From: Empedobacter stercoris
Lineage (GTDB): Bacteria > Bacteroidota > Bacteroidia > Flavobacteriales > Weeksellaceae
Strand: one strand, 5' to 3'
DNA length: 64,000 bases
Assembly (NCBI RefSeq): GCF_965137335.1
Contig: NZ_CBCRZD010000011.1
The position numbers were made by a program, and so were the translations under genes. How positions within the stretch are numbered: position 1 is the first letter of the stretch; the number at the start of each line of letters is the position of its first letter. Positions 35,739 through 45,285 of this stretch are shown here, one piece after another. The notes under the pieces were generated by a model. It had not been told where the DNA came from. It was given only the letters and a program-made list of their open reading frames with translations, and did not search any database.

Positions 35739-36614
35739 TTAATCTTCGTCTAAAAAACGTTTTGTAATAGGCTGATATGAATCGATACGACGATCTCTTA
35801 AAAAAGGCCAATGTTTGCGGAAAAAGTCAGATTCGTTCAAATCTAATTCGACCACTTCTGTTTCTTCATTTTCATGAGATGCCAAATACAACAATTTCCC
35901 TTGAGCGTTTGTTGCGAAAGATCCTCCCCAGAATTTCATTGCACCATCTTGCTCGAAACCAACACGATTTACCGAAATAACAGGAACACCATTTGCTACA
36001 GCATGTGAACGCTGAATAGTTTGCCAAGCGTTGTATTGATCTACGTTTGTTTCTTCGTCCTGATCAGTTGCCCAACCAATTGCTGTTGGATAAAATAAAA
36101 TTTCGGCACCTTTAAGAGCTGTTATACGAGCTGCTTCTGGATACCATTGATCCCAACAAATTAAAACACCAATTTTACCAAATTTAGTCTCAAAAACTTT
36201 GTAACCTAAATCACCTGGAGTAAAGTAAAATTTTTCATAAAAGGCTGGATCATCTGGAATATGCATTTTGCGGTATTTTCCTAAATATTCGCCATCAGCA
36301 TCTAAAATTGCAGTGGTGTTGTGGTATAAACCTTGTGCACGTTTCTCGAATAAAGAAGCAATAATTACCACGCCTAATTCTTTTGCTACTACTGATAACG
36401 CATCTGTTGATGGACCAGGAATCGTTTCTGCTAAATCGAAGTTATCATAATCTTCGACATCACAAAAATATAATGAGGTAAACAATTCTTGCAAACATAC
36501 AATTTGAGCGCCTTTTGCAGCTGCAACTTTTACTTGTTCGATTGCTTTGTTTAAATTTTCTTGTTTGTTATTAGTACAAGTCATTTGTACCATTCCAACT
36601 TTAACTTTTGCCAT
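35739..36614 (-). CDS. aguB: N-carbamoylputrescine amidase
   Basis: A nitrilase-superfamily enzyme that converts N-carbamoylputrescine to putrescine, CO2 and ammonia. The frame extends upstream to 36656, but the ATG at 36614 starts the normal MAKVKVGMVQMT, giving 291 residues. Catalytic triad: Glu43 (LQELF), Lys116 (KYRKMHIPDD) and Cys153 (LICWDQWYPE). First gene of a three-gene operon with the beta-lactamase and aguA, so the pathway from agmatine to putrescine is complete here. Confidence 0.94.
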   Translation of the reverse strand: MAKVKVGMVQMTCTNNKQENLNKAIEQVKVAAAKGAQIVCLQELFTSLYFCDVEDYDNFDLAETIPGPSTDALSVVAKELGVVIIASLFEKRAQGLYHNTTAILDADGEYLGKYRKMHIPDDPAFYEKFYFTPGDLGYKVFETKFGKIGVLICWDQWYPEAARITALKGAEILFYPTAIGWATDQDEETNVDQYNAWQTIQRSHAVANGVPVISVNRVGFEQDGAMKFWGGSFATNAQGKLLYLASHENEETEVVELDLNESDFFRKHWPFLRDRRIDSYQPITKRFLDED

Positions 36615-36653
36615 TTGATAAATAGGTCTAAAAATAAAAATGAATAATAAGTA

Positions 36654-36661
36654 CAAAAATA
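36654..36661 (-). promoter_or_regulatory. -7 promoter element of the aguB-bla-aguA operon (TATTTTTG)
   Basis: A TAnnTTTG element on minus, 39 nt upstream of the aguB ATG. No good -33 box at the normal distance. It is the only candidate promoter I see for the three genes. Confidence 0.45.
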
Positions 36662-36875
36662 AGGAAATAAGTAGGATATCATGTATTTGTCTTCATTTTT
36701 AAGGATATTTTATATAGAAAGAGAAATACATCAATTCCCTCTAAACTTATCTAATAATGCCAATTAGAGAACTTATTTAAGATAATTTTAAAGAAAATTT
36801 ACCTAAACATTATAATTTTTAACAAGTCTTTATTAAACTGTAACTTTTAATTTTGTGACGTAATAAATTTAAAAA

Positions 36876-37520
36876 ATGAAAAAATTAATTGCTCTTTCTT
36901 GCCTTTTTAGCGGAATTTACCTATCTGCTCAAAGTCAAGAAAGTTATTTATTAGCAGAAAACACTACGTCTTCAACTACTTCTATCACAACAAAAAAAGT
37001 GACCTATAGCGATCATTTAATCGCTGCCAAGTCCTTCAATGTTTCGCTTGTAAAGAGTTTTAGTGATATTGATGAATTAGTGAGTACAAAAAAATTAGTT
37101 GCAATTCCTGAAGAAGGAAATGGTTACACAATCGAAAAATTAACTCATAGCAAAGCTTTTTTAAATACTAAAGCAAAAACTATTTTAGAAAAAATTGCTT
37201 CAAAATTTTTGGATGAAAACAATGCAACTATTACGGTAACTTCTCTCACTCGATCAGAGGAAAGTCAAGCAAGTTTGAGACGAGTTAATAGCAATGCTGC
37301 AAAAGGAGAAAGCACACACAATTATGGTGCATCGTTCGATTTATCTTATACAAAATTCAATAATAAATATACGTACAGTAAAACACATCGCGACAACTTA
37401 GAAGCTATTCTAAAACAATTGCAAGATGAAGGAAAAATTTACTACATAAAAGAGTATAGACAACGTTGTTTTCATGTAACCGTTCGAAATCCAGAACAAT
37501 TTAAATCGACAACCATGTAA
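36876..37520 (+). CDS. DUF5715 family secreted protein, M15-peptidase-like (copy 1)
   Basis: A 214-residue exported protein (signal MKKLIALSCLFSGIYLSAQ). TVTSLTRSEE, then ESTHNYGASFDLSY and RCFHVTVRN resemble the SxHxxGxxxD and C-terminal His of M15 D,D/L,D-carboxypeptidases; possible zinc ligands are His148, Asp155 and His200. A cell-wall peptide or related envelope substrate is therefore possible. DUF5715 has no proven activity that I know. A paralogue follows 43 nt downstream. Confidence 0.82.
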   Translation: MKKLIALSCLFSGIYLSAQSQESYLLAENTTSSTTSITTKKVTYSDHLIAAKSFNVSLVKSFSDIDELVSTKKLVAIPEEGNGYTIEKLTHSKAFLNTKAKTILEKIASKFLDENNATITVTSLTRSEESQASLRRVNSNAAKGESTHNYGASFDLSYTKFNNKYTYSKTHRDNLEAILKQLQDEGKIYYIKEYRQRCFHVTVRNPEQFKSTTM

Positions 37521-37538
37521 TTTATTAAAGTTCTTTTC

Positions 37539-37546
37539 TATTTTTG
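37539..37546 (+). promoter_or_regulatory. -7 promoter element of the second DUF5715 gene (TATTTTTG)
   Basis: TAnnTTTG between the two tandem paralogues, 17 nt before the ATG, suggesting that copy 2 has its own promoter. Confidence 0.5.
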
Positions 37547-37563
37547 CAAGAGAGGATAAAATC

Positions 37564-38145
37564 ATGAAACAATTTTTAATAGCGTTTTTTGTTTCCTATT
37601 CTTTTATTGGTTATGCTCAAAAGCGAGTAGTCATAGAACCTTCAAAAGAATATGTTCAACATCTGAATGCAGCAAAATCTCATAAACTTGACTTAATAGA
37701 TGGAGATAAGATGTTAAATAAATATATCAACCAAGGTAAATTAGTCAAAATAAAACAACGTGGTTATGGCTGGCGTGTAGGCGATTTAACGCATAGTCAT
37801 TCCTATCTTGTTCCAAAAGGTCGAGATATTTTGAGCAGTATTGCAAGAGATTTTGTAAAGACAACTGGACAAAATTTTTTTGTAGTTACTTCGATGACAA
37901 GAACTTTACATGATCAAAATCGATTGAGAGGAATCAATAAAAACGCATCATCCAACGACAGTTCGCATAATTTTGGTGCAGCTTTTGACATTTCTTATGT
38001 TAGATTTAATCATAAAATAAGTTCAAACACTAAACTTGAAAAAGAATTAGAACAAATCCTAAAAACCTATGTCAAATTAGGTAAAATATATTACGTCAAA
38101 GAATCTAAAATCAAATGTTTTCATATTATCGTTCGGAATTATTAA
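37564..38145 (+). CDS. DUF5715 family secreted protein, M15-peptidase-like (copy 2)
   Basis: A 193-residue exported protein (signal MKQFLIAFFVSYSFIGYAQ). The same layout as copy 1: VVTSMTRT, NDSSHNFGAAFDISYVRF and KCFHIIVRN, with His135, Asp142 and His187 as candidate metal ligands. It lacks the Thr/Ser-rich spacer after the signal peptide of copy 1. Sequence drift is high, so this is an old tandem duplication. A terminator overlaps its 3' end. Confidence 0.82.
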   Translation: MKQFLIAFFVSYSFIGYAQKRVVIEPSKEYVQHLNAAKSHKLDLIDGDKMLNKYINQGKLVKIKQRGYGWRVGDLTHSHSYLVPKGRDILSSIARDFVKTTGQNFFVVTSMTRTLHDQNRLRGINKNASSNDSSHNFGAAFDISYVRFNHKISSNTKLEKELEQILKTYVKLGKIYYVKESKIKCFHIIVRNY

Positions 38146-38163
38146 TTCTGAACGATTTTTTAT
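38128..38163 (+). terminator. Terminator overlapping the end of DUF5715 copy 2
   Basis: A 13-bp stem with one G-U pair (38128-38140 with 38144-38156) and a 3-nt loop, then a T run. The 5' arm encodes the last residues of the protein. Confidence 0.75.
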
Positions 38164-38314
38164 TTTAATTATTCACAACCTTCATAATCCCCTATATAAA
38201 GATTTTAACTACAACTTATTTTTTTACCATAATTTAATCTTTACTTATTATTGTGTTAATCCAAAACAACTAATAAATACTGAATTTTGCAGCATTACAA
38301 AACAAATTCACATC

Positions 38315-39868
38315 ATGAAAAAAATAGTTTTATCGCTGGTATTTTTAGGAGGATTATTCACTTCTGTTCACGCCCAACAAATTGCAAAAGGAATCGTTTA
38401 CGAAGATAAAAATCAAAACAATAAATTTGATAAATCTGAAAAACGCTTAGCTAACGTTCAAGTTAGTAACGGAAAACAGGTTGTTTCGACAAATGAAAAG
38501 GGAGAATATAACATTGAAATAGATGATGAAACCATTTTATTTGTTGTAAAACCTAACAATTATAAAGTTCCGACAAACGAATTTAACCAACCTCAATTTT
38601 TTTATATTAACAAACCAAACGGTTCGCCTCAATTAGAATTTGCAGGATCTGCACCAACTGGTAAAACGCCAAAAAGCATAGATTTCGCATTAATCCCAAC
38701 ACAAGAAAACGATAAATTTTCGGCTGTCATATTTGGAGATCCACAAGCTTACACACAAGAAGAAATCGAGTATTTTTCGAAAGGAATTATTGATGATGTA
38801 AAAGGAATCAAAGGAATGGAATTTGGGATTTCGTTGGGGGATTTAGTAGGCGATGATTTAGATCTTCATCCACCTTATATCAAGGCTGTATCTAAAGTTG
38901 GTTTGCCTTGGTACAATGTAATGGGAAACCATGACATGAATTATGATGCAAAAGAAGATCGATATTCTGATGAAACATATGAGAAAAATTTTGGCCCAAA
39001 CAACTATTCTTATACGATAGGTAAAGCGCATTTTATAGTGTTAGATGATATTTTGTATCCAGATCCTCGTGATGGAAAAAGTTATTGGGGAGGATTTCGT
39101 CCTGATCAATTAGAATTTATCAAAAATGATTTAAAATTTGTTCCAAAAGATCACTTAATCGTTTTAGCCTTTCATATTCCTTTACGAAATATACGTCCTG
39201 AGGATAGAAATCAATTATTCGGCTTGTTGAAAGAATACCCAAATACGGTTTCAATGTCAGCACATACGCACTATCAAGAGCAAATTTATTATGCAAATAA
39301 TGATGGTTGGCAACAAGAAAAACCTCATCATGAATATAATGTTGGGACTACTTCGGGCGATTGGTATTCTGGTCCAAAAGATGCAAAAGGAGTGCCGACT
39401 TCTACTATGCGAGATGGAACGCCAAAAGGTTATGCATTTTTACATGTAGATGGCAATCAATATAAATTTGACTATAAGGTAGCAAATGATAAAAAAGAGC
39501 GTCAAATAGATTTGTATCATACCCAAAAAGTAAAAGAAGGAAAGCGTAATCGTGCGTTTCTTTATGCTAATTTTTTTATGGGACACGAATCGAATACGGT
39601 TGAATATAGAGTGAATAATGGTGAATGGAAAAAAATGAAGTGGGATCCGACGGTTGATTATAATTACATGGAAACAATTGTAAGAATTGATAAGGCCGAA
39701 ATTACTAATATAGGAAATAGACCTTCTGCTCCAGAAATTTCAACACATATTTGGTCGGTTCGTTTACCTAATAAATTACAAGTTGGCACACATCAAATAG
39801 AAGTTCGTGCAACAGATTTATACGGAAACACATTCATAGAAAAATCTTCTTTTGAAGTAATTAAATAA
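38315..39868 (+). CDS. Secreted calcineurin-like phosphoesterase with N- and C-terminal accessory domains
   Basis: A 517-residue exported protein (signal MKKIVLSLVFLGGLFTSVHAQ). Residues about 22-120 form an SdrD-B/Cna-like beta domain beginning GIVYEDKNQNNKFDKSEK. The metallophosphoesterase spans about 130-350, with FGDPQ, GDLVGDD, GNHDMN and SAHTHY as metal-binding motifs. A C-terminal metallophosphatase domain (MetallophosC) follows. It lies just upstream of the SusC/SusD pair and could remove phosphate from an imported substrate, but the intervening terminator makes co-transcription doubtful. Confidence 0.9.
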   Translation: MKKIVLSLVFLGGLFTSVHAQQIAKGIVYEDKNQNNKFDKSEKRLANVQVSNGKQVVSTNEKGEYNIEIDDETILFVVKPNNYKVPTNEFNQPQFFYINKPNGSPQLEFAGSAPTGKTPKSIDFALIPTQENDKFSAVIFGDPQAYTQEEIEYFSKGIIDDVKGIKGMEFGISLGDLVGDDLDLHPPYIKAVSKVGLPWYNVMGNHDMNYDAKEDRYSDETYEKNFGPNNYSYTIGKAHFIVLDDILYPDPRDGKSYWGGFRPDQLEFIKNDLKFVPKDHLIVLAFHIPLRNIRPEDRNQLFGLLKEYPNTVSMSAHTHYQEQIYYANNDGWQQEKPHHEYNVGTTSGDWYSGPKDAKGVPTSTMRDGTPKGYAFLHVDGNQYKFDYKVANDKKERQIDLYHTQKVKEGKRNRAFLYANFFMGHESNTVEYRVNNGEWKKMKWDPTVDYNYMETIVRIDKAEITNIGNRPSAPEISTHIWSVRLPNKLQVGTHQIEVRATDLYGNTFIEKSSFEVIK

Positions 39869-39889
39869 CAAGTCTTTAGATATCTTGAT

Positions 39890-39918
39890 AAGCTGCTTCG
39901 TTTGGAGTGGCTTTTTTT
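39890..39918 (+). terminator. Terminator after the phosphoesterase gene
   Basis: A 10-bp stem with three wobble pairs (AAGCTGCTTC with GGAGTGGCTT), GTTT loop and T run. Confidence 0.65.
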
Positions 39919-40064
39919 GATAAAAAATATGAAATTTATTTACGTTAAATTAAAATCAACAAACCTTTACTTCAATGTAAAAACATCTTCAAACCCTCTA
40001 TTTTAGTAATGTTAACTTAAAAATCTCTTAATCCTAAGTTAAACAACTTCACAAATAGATGAAT

Positions 40065-40072
40065 TAGTTTTG
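40065..40072 (+). promoter_or_regulatory. -7 promoter element of the SusC/SusD operon (TAGTTTTG)
   Basis: TAnnTTTG 38 nt upstream of the SusC-like ATG. The -33 box is not clear. Confidence 0.45.
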
Positions 40073-40110
40073 TTAAAATTTTAACACATAAACAATTTAT
40101 TTCCATAGAT

Positions 40111-43100
40111 ATGAAGCAATTAAAATTACCACTACTCCTACTTGGTGGATTTTTAAGTTTACACGCCAATGCTAAAACTTACGATAATACAATTTCTCAT
40201 CTATCTATTTCGCACTATCAAAATCCAATAAAAGGTCAAATCATTGATCAAAATGGGTTTGGTTTAGCTGATGTAGAGATAATCATCAAAGGAACTTTAT
40301 ACAAAACATTTACAGATGAAAATGGTTTTTTTGAATTTTTAGCGACAAATGTTGCACAGCCAACTTTAATCATTAATTCTTCTCAACACAAATATGTCGA
40401 ATATTCGCCAAAAGATAGTTCTCAAGTAAAAGTAACTTTACAAGAAGAAGCCAATCAATTGAATGAGGTTATTGTAACGGCTTTGGGAATAAAACGTGAA
40501 CAAAAAAAATTAGGATTTGCGCAACAAAATATAGGTTCGGAGGAGCTTGCTACCGCGGAAGCAAATAACTGGTCTTCTGGATTAAAAGGAAAAGTTGCTG
40601 GTCTAAATATTATTTCGGGTGGTAATGGACCAATTAATTCACAACAAATTATTTTACGTGGATCAAACTCTATTGATCAATCTAAAAACTATGCATTAAT
40701 AGTAATTGACGGCGTTCCGATGAGTACTGAAATGACATCATCTGGAAATAGCACTGCTTATATGGGTGATGATTCTCCGATTGATTTTGGAAATGGAATT
40801 TCTGATATTAACCAATCTGACATCGAAAGTGTAACCGTTTTAAAAGGACCTGCCGCTGCTGCCTTATATGGAAACAAAGCTGCAAATGGAGCTTTAATCA
40901 TCACAACTAAATCTGGTAAAAAAGGAAAAAAATTAGGCTTAGAATATAAATCAACTGTTGCAATAGATGTTATAAATAATTGGCCAGATTTTCAATACGA
41001 ATATGGACAAGGAGCGGGAAAAAGTTTTGACAAAAATGGTAATCCATATTATTCGTACCAAGCTTCTGAGGATGGACCAAACACAGGAAGTACATCATCT
41101 GCTTTTGGACCAAAATTTGATGGTCAATATTTCTATCAATACGATCCAAATTTAGAAAAACAAGGCCTTGAACGAACGCTGTGGCGTCCATACAAAGACA
41201 ACAGAAAAAGTTTTTGGGAAACAGGTTTTACGTTTAGCAATGCTGTAACTCTTTCGGGTGGTGATGACAAAGGAAGTATTAGAGCTTCTATTGGACATCA
41301 AAAAAATAGTTGGATTATGCCAAATACAGGCTACGAAAACTACACAGCTGCAATAAATGGTAATTATCAAGTAAGTGATCGCATCAAAGTATCGACTGCA
41401 TTAAACTATACTCGTAAAACGAGTGACAACTTACCAGGAACGGGTTACAACAACGGTTCGATTGCATATTTCATGATTTTTCAAAATCCAAACGTAGATT
41501 TGAATTGGTACAAACCAATTTGGAAAAATAATTATGATGGTGTAAAAATAATTCGTCCTTTTAGTTCGTATATGGATAATCCTTACGCAATTGCTTACGA
41601 AGCGGTTAATCCTATGAGTAGCAATCAACTTGTCGGAAATATTAGAGCTGATTTCAAGTTGAGTAACAAGTTAAGTTTAATGTTACGTCCTGCCATTAAT
41701 ACCTATACACAATTGCGCGAACAAAAACGTCCGTTTGATATGAATCGTACACCAAATGGATATTACAAAAGACAAGATATTTCTAAGACAGAAACAAATA
41801 TCGATTTCTTAATGAACTATACAGATAAGTGGGGTGATTTCGGTTTCAGTGCGAATGTTGGAGGTAATAGAAAAAATTATGAATACAGAAATTTAACCGC
41901 ATGGGTTGATGGATTAGCATCGCCTGGAGTGTACAAACTCGCAAATGGCTTAACTTCTCCTTTTGCAAGAACGTATGATTCAAATTTAAAAGAAAATTCA
42001 TTATATGGAATGGCATCTTTTGGTTGGAAAGACATGATATTTGTCGATATCACAGGTCGTAATGATTGGAACTCTTCTGTAGCGTTAAAATACAGTTCTT
42101 TCTTTTACCCTTCTGTTTCATCAAGTTTTATTTTATCAGATCTATTCAAAATAAAAGGACCTGTCAACTATTTAAAATATCGATTATCATTTGCGAAAGT
42201 TGGTAACGGAGGTACAACAGGATGGACAAGTAGATATTATAGTCAAAGCGATTTTGCTGGATCTGCAGTTGTTCCAGGAAGATTATTTAATCCAGATATC
42301 AAACCAGAATCTACTACATCTTGGGAAACTGGTTTTGAAACATTATTATTCAAGAAAAGATTAAGTATAGATTTTACACTTTACCAACAAAGTACAAAAA
42401 ATCAAATCTTCGAATTACCAAATGATATCACAACTGGATACTCGAAAAGAGTTGTAAATGGTGGTGAAATTGAAAACCGAGGAATTGAGTTAGCTGCCTC
42501 ATATACACCAATTAAAACAAATGATTTCAGCTGGAAAATGACTGGAACTTGGACTAAAAATGAAAACACAGTAAAATCTTTGGTAGAAGGAATTGAGGAT
42601 GATCAAATGATTTTAGGACAATCAGGAACGGTTTATCAAATTGCGAAAGTAGGAGGTTCCTCTACTGCTTTGTATGGAGAAAAATTTGTTCGCAATGAAG
42701 CTGGACAAATTATCTATGATGCAAAAACTGGTGTTCCAATCAAAAATGGACTGAATGAATATGTTGGTGACGCTACACCAAAATGGAGAGCAGGATTCAC
42801 AAACGAAATCAAATTTAAAACATTCCGATTCAGTTTTACTTTAGATGGTCAATATGGTGGAATTGTTTATTCTCAAACATATCACAAAATGATGGAACAA
42901 GGAAAATTAGCTGATTCTTTACCAGGTCGAGAAGATGGTTTTATTATTGGTGATGGAGTAGTTTTAAACCCTGATGGTACTTATTCTCAGAATACAACAA
43001 AAACTGATGTAGCGACTTATTATAAAGAATATAACCGAAGAGCAAACGTCGAATCTAATTCTTTCGATGCTTCATATTTAAAATTAAGAGATGTTAGTTT

Positions 43101-43314
43101 AACGTTCGATTTTCCTAAACGATTATTATCTAAAACAGGTTTAGAAGCTTTATCTCTAACTGTATATGGCCGCGATTTATTTACTATTAGTGATTTCCCT
43201 TTATACGACCCTGAAACAGCATCATTAAACGGAAGTACATATGTTCCTGGAGTTGAAATGGGACAAATGCCTTCAACTGCAACGTACGGAATTACATTAA
43301 AAGCTTCGTTATAA
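40111..43314 (+). CDS. SusC/RagA-family TonB-dependent outer membrane transporter
   Basis: A 1067-residue outer-membrane protein with a signal peptide (1-21). The carboxypeptidase-D regulatory-like domain (about 42-110, KGQIIDQNGFGLADVEI) precedes the plug with LNEVIVTALGIKREQKKLGFA and the SusC mark GAAALYGNKAANGALIITTK. The 22-strand barrel fills the rest. It imports large ligands such as oligosaccharides or peptides with its SusD partner, encoded 23 nt downstream. No glycoside hydrolases, sigma/anti-sigma pair or hybrid regulator are adjacent, so the substrate is unclear. Confidence 0.94.
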   Translation: MKQLKLPLLLLGGFLSLHANAKTYDNTISHLSISHYQNPIKGQIIDQNGFGLADVEIIIKGTLYKTFTDENGFFEFLATNVAQPTLIINSSQHKYVEYSPKDSSQVKVTLQEEANQLNEVIVTALGIKREQKKLGFAQQNIGSEELATAEANNWSSGLKGKVAGLNIISGGNGPINSQQIILRGSNSIDQSKNYALIVIDGVPMSTEMTSSGNSTAYMGDDSPIDFGNGISDINQSDIESVTVLKGPAAAALYGNKAANGALIITTKSGKKGKKLGLEYKSTVAIDVINNWPDFQYEYGQGAGKSFDKNGNPYYSYQASEDGPNTGSTSSAFGPKFDGQYFYQYDPNLEKQGLERTLWRPYKDNRKSFWETGFTFSNAVTLSGGDDKGSIRASIGHQKNSWIMPNTGYENYTAAINGNYQVSDRIKVSTALNYTRKTSDNLPGTGYNNGSIAYFMIFQNPNVDLNWYKPIWKNNYDGVKIIRPFSSYMDNPYAIAYEAVNPMSSNQLVGNIRADFKLSNKLSLMLRPAINTYTQLREQKRPFDMNRTPNGYYKRQDISKTETNIDFLMNYTDKWGDFGFSANVGGNRKNYEYRNLTAWVDGLASPGVYKLANGLTSPFARTYDSNLKENSLYGMASFGWKDMIFVDITGRNDWNSSVALKYSSFFYPSVSSSFILSDLFKIKGPVNYLKYRLSFAKVGNGGTTGWTSRYYSQSDFAGSAVVPGRLFNPDIKPESTTSWETGFETLLFKKRLSIDFTLYQQSTKNQIFELPNDITTGYSKRVVNGGEIENRGIELAASYTPIKTNDFSWKMTGTWTKNENTVKSLVEGIEDDQMILGQSGTVYQIAKVGGSSTALYGEKFVRNEAGQIIYDAKTGVPIKNGLNEYVGDATPKWRAGFTNEIKFKTFRFSFTLDGQYGGIVYSQTYHKMMEQGKLADSLPGREDGFIIGDGVVLNPDGTYSQNTTKTDVATYYKEYNRRANVESNSFDASYLKLRDVSLTFDFPKRLLSKTGLEALSLTVYGRDLFTISDFPLYDPETASLNGSTYVPGVEMGQMPSTATYGITLKASL

Positions 43315-43337
43315 TTTACAACATTCAATTTATTAAA

Positions 43338-44789
43338 ATGAAAAAGATTTCAATCAAACTATTTTTCGCCTTAACCATTATATCAACTACTTTCTCTTGT
43401 ACAAATGATTTTGAGAAAGCTAACGAAGATCCTAACTTAATCACTGAAATAAATTCTGGTTCAGTTTTAAATCCTGTTATTTATGATTTAGCAGAAAACA
43501 ACGTATTAAAAAACTACGATATCACAGCGCAATTAATGCAAGTTCATTTTCCTTATCCAAGTAATGCAATGGGACTTCATCGCTACGACGTAACCAATGG
43601 AACAGGTAATTCTACTTGGAATAATGCGTATAAAAATTTGGTAAATTTAGAAGAAATGCTAAAAGTTTCTCAAAAAGCAGGAGATGTAAATTACGAGGCA
43701 ATCGCACTTACATTACGTTCATTAGTTATTTCTAATCTAACTGATATGTTTGGTGACGTTCCTTTTTCTGAAGCTGCAAAAGCAGAAGAAGGAATTACAA
43801 AACCAAAATTTGATCGTCAAGAAGATATTTACAACCAATTAATAAACGATTTAGAACAAGCAAATCAATTGTATGTGACTAATTTGGGATTAAAATATGG
43901 TAGTGATATATTATTCCCAAGCAGTGAAAAAAATATCAATATTACACGTTGGAAAAAATTTACCAATTCATTAAAAATGAGATTATTGATAAGAATCTCT
44001 AATCGTGATGCTTCTGCATTAACAGAGATCAAAAAAATGATCGACAATCCGACAACTTATCCAGTTTTCGAAAATGAATCTGAATCTGCTATCCTACAAA
44101 TTTCTGGTTTAGCACCAAGTTTATCGCCTTGGCCAAGAGAACAAGATTATAGAGATAGTCGTACATTTACCGAATTTTTTGTAGAAAAAATGAACGAAAC
44201 AAACGATCCTCGTTTACCATTTTTAGTGAACAAAGCTTCTAATCTTGATGGTTCTTCTTTAGGTTATAAGGGTGTTCCTGCTGCTTATGAAGGAAATAGT
44301 TCAGATTTTAAATTTAATCCTTCATCACCGAATAATGCAATTGTTGTTGCACCTATGAAAATTCCATTAATGACTTATGCAGAAGTAGAATTTATTAAAG
44401 CCGAAATTGCTCAAAAAGGATTAGGTGGCGATGCAAAAACACATTATGAAAATGCTGTTAGAGCAGCTGTCGTTTTGTGGACAAACTCCGAGCCCACTAC
44501 AGAATTCTTAGAACACGAAAAAATAAAATACAATAATTCTTTAGAACGTATTATCGAACAAAAATATTTTGCTTTGTTCTTTACTGATTACCAACAATGG
44601 TTTGAATATAAACGTACAGGATTCCCTACTCTACCAAAAACTTCAACGATGTTGAATGATCAGAAAATGCCTCGACGTTTACTTTATCCAACAAGTGTCA
44701 GAAATTACAACCCTGAAGGCTACCAACAGGCCATTCAACAAATGGGAGCTGACGATATCAATACGCGTGTTTGGTGGGATGTCAACTAA
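43338..44789 (+). CDS. SusD/RagB-like lipoprotein, SusD-like type 2
   Basis: A 483-residue surface lipoprotein. Signal MKKISIKLFFALTIISTTFSC with the lipid-bearing Cys21. SusD-type helices: NLVNLEEMLK, LTDMFGDVPFSEAAK, LMTYAEVEFIKAEIAQKG and YFALFFTDYQQWFEYKRTGFPTL. The last is the family C-terminal motif. It acts as the lid of the SusC channel. The SusD-like-2 type is often encoded with phosphoesterase or peptidase genes; here a phosphoesterase lies just upstream of the pair. Confidence 0.92.
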   Translation: MKKISIKLFFALTIISTTFSCTNDFEKANEDPNLITEINSGSVLNPVIYDLAENNVLKNYDITAQLMQVHFPYPSNAMGLHRYDVTNGTGNSTWNNAYKNLVNLEEMLKVSQKAGDVNYEAIALTLRSLVISNLTDMFGDVPFSEAAKAEEGITKPKFDRQEDIYNQLINDLEQANQLYVTNLGLKYGSDILFPSSEKNINITRWKKFTNSLKMRLLIRISNRDASALTEIKKMIDNPTTYPVFENESESAILQISGLAPSLSPWPREQDYRDSRTFTEFFVEKMNETNDPRLPFLVNKASNLDGSSLGYKGVPAAYEGNSSDFKFNPSSPNNAIVVAPMKIPLMTYAEVEFIKAEIAQKGLGGDAKTHYENAVRAAVVLWTNSEPTTEFLEHEKIKYNNSLERIIEQKYFALFFTDYQQWFEYKRTGFPTLPKTSTMLNDQKMPRRLLYPTSVRNYNPEGYQQAIQQMGADDINTRVWWDVN

Positions 44790-44814
44790 TTGCAGTTACA
44801 TTTCATATTTTATA

Positions 44815-44844
44815 GAAAACGACCTTGTTTGCAAGGTCGTTTTC
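44815..44844 (+). terminator. Terminator after the SusC/SusD operon
   Basis: A 13-bp perfect stem (44815-44827 with 44832-44844) and a TTTG loop. Confidence 0.88.
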
Positions 44845-44879
44845 GTTTTATTTGTACCTTACTTAAAAATTGTTAAACG

Positions 44880-45233
44880 ATGCACATTGAAGAGTTAAGA
44901 GATTTTTGTTTAGGGTTACCTTTGGTAGAAGAAAAATTCCCATTTGATCAAGCGACACTGGTTTTCTATATTGCAGGTAAAATGTTTTGTTTGTGTAATA
45001 TTGATGAATTTGATTCAGTAAACATTAAATGTGATCCTGATAAAGCAATAGAATTAAGATCAATTTATGAAGCAGTAAATCCAGGATATCACATGAATAA
45101 AAAGCATTGGAATACTGTAAAAATCAACCAAGATGTAAAAGATACTCAACTAAAACAATGAATAAAAGATTCATACAATTTAGTTATCTTAACTTTACCA
45201 AAAGCTAAACGTCCAGAATTATTAAACGATTAA
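44880..45233 (+). pseudogene. MmcQ/YjbR family protein interrupted by an in-frame TGA
   Basis: The open part encodes 93 residues: HIEELRDFCLGLPLVEEKFPF, VFYIAGKMFCLCNID and NPGYHMNKKHWNTVKIN are those of the MmcQ/YjbR fold (usual length about 115-120). After LKQ there is a TGA at 45159-45161, and the same frame continues IKDSYNLVILTLPKAKR to a TAA at 45231-45233, which is the family's normal C-terminal helix. One TGG-to-TGA change (a Trp codon) explains the break. The truncated product lacks the last helix, so it is probably non-functional or weakly stable. Confidence 0.8.
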
Positions 45234-45285
45234 TTTTTTAACCTTTTCTTTTGGAAATCTCTACAGATCTTTCCATCTTCGCAAT

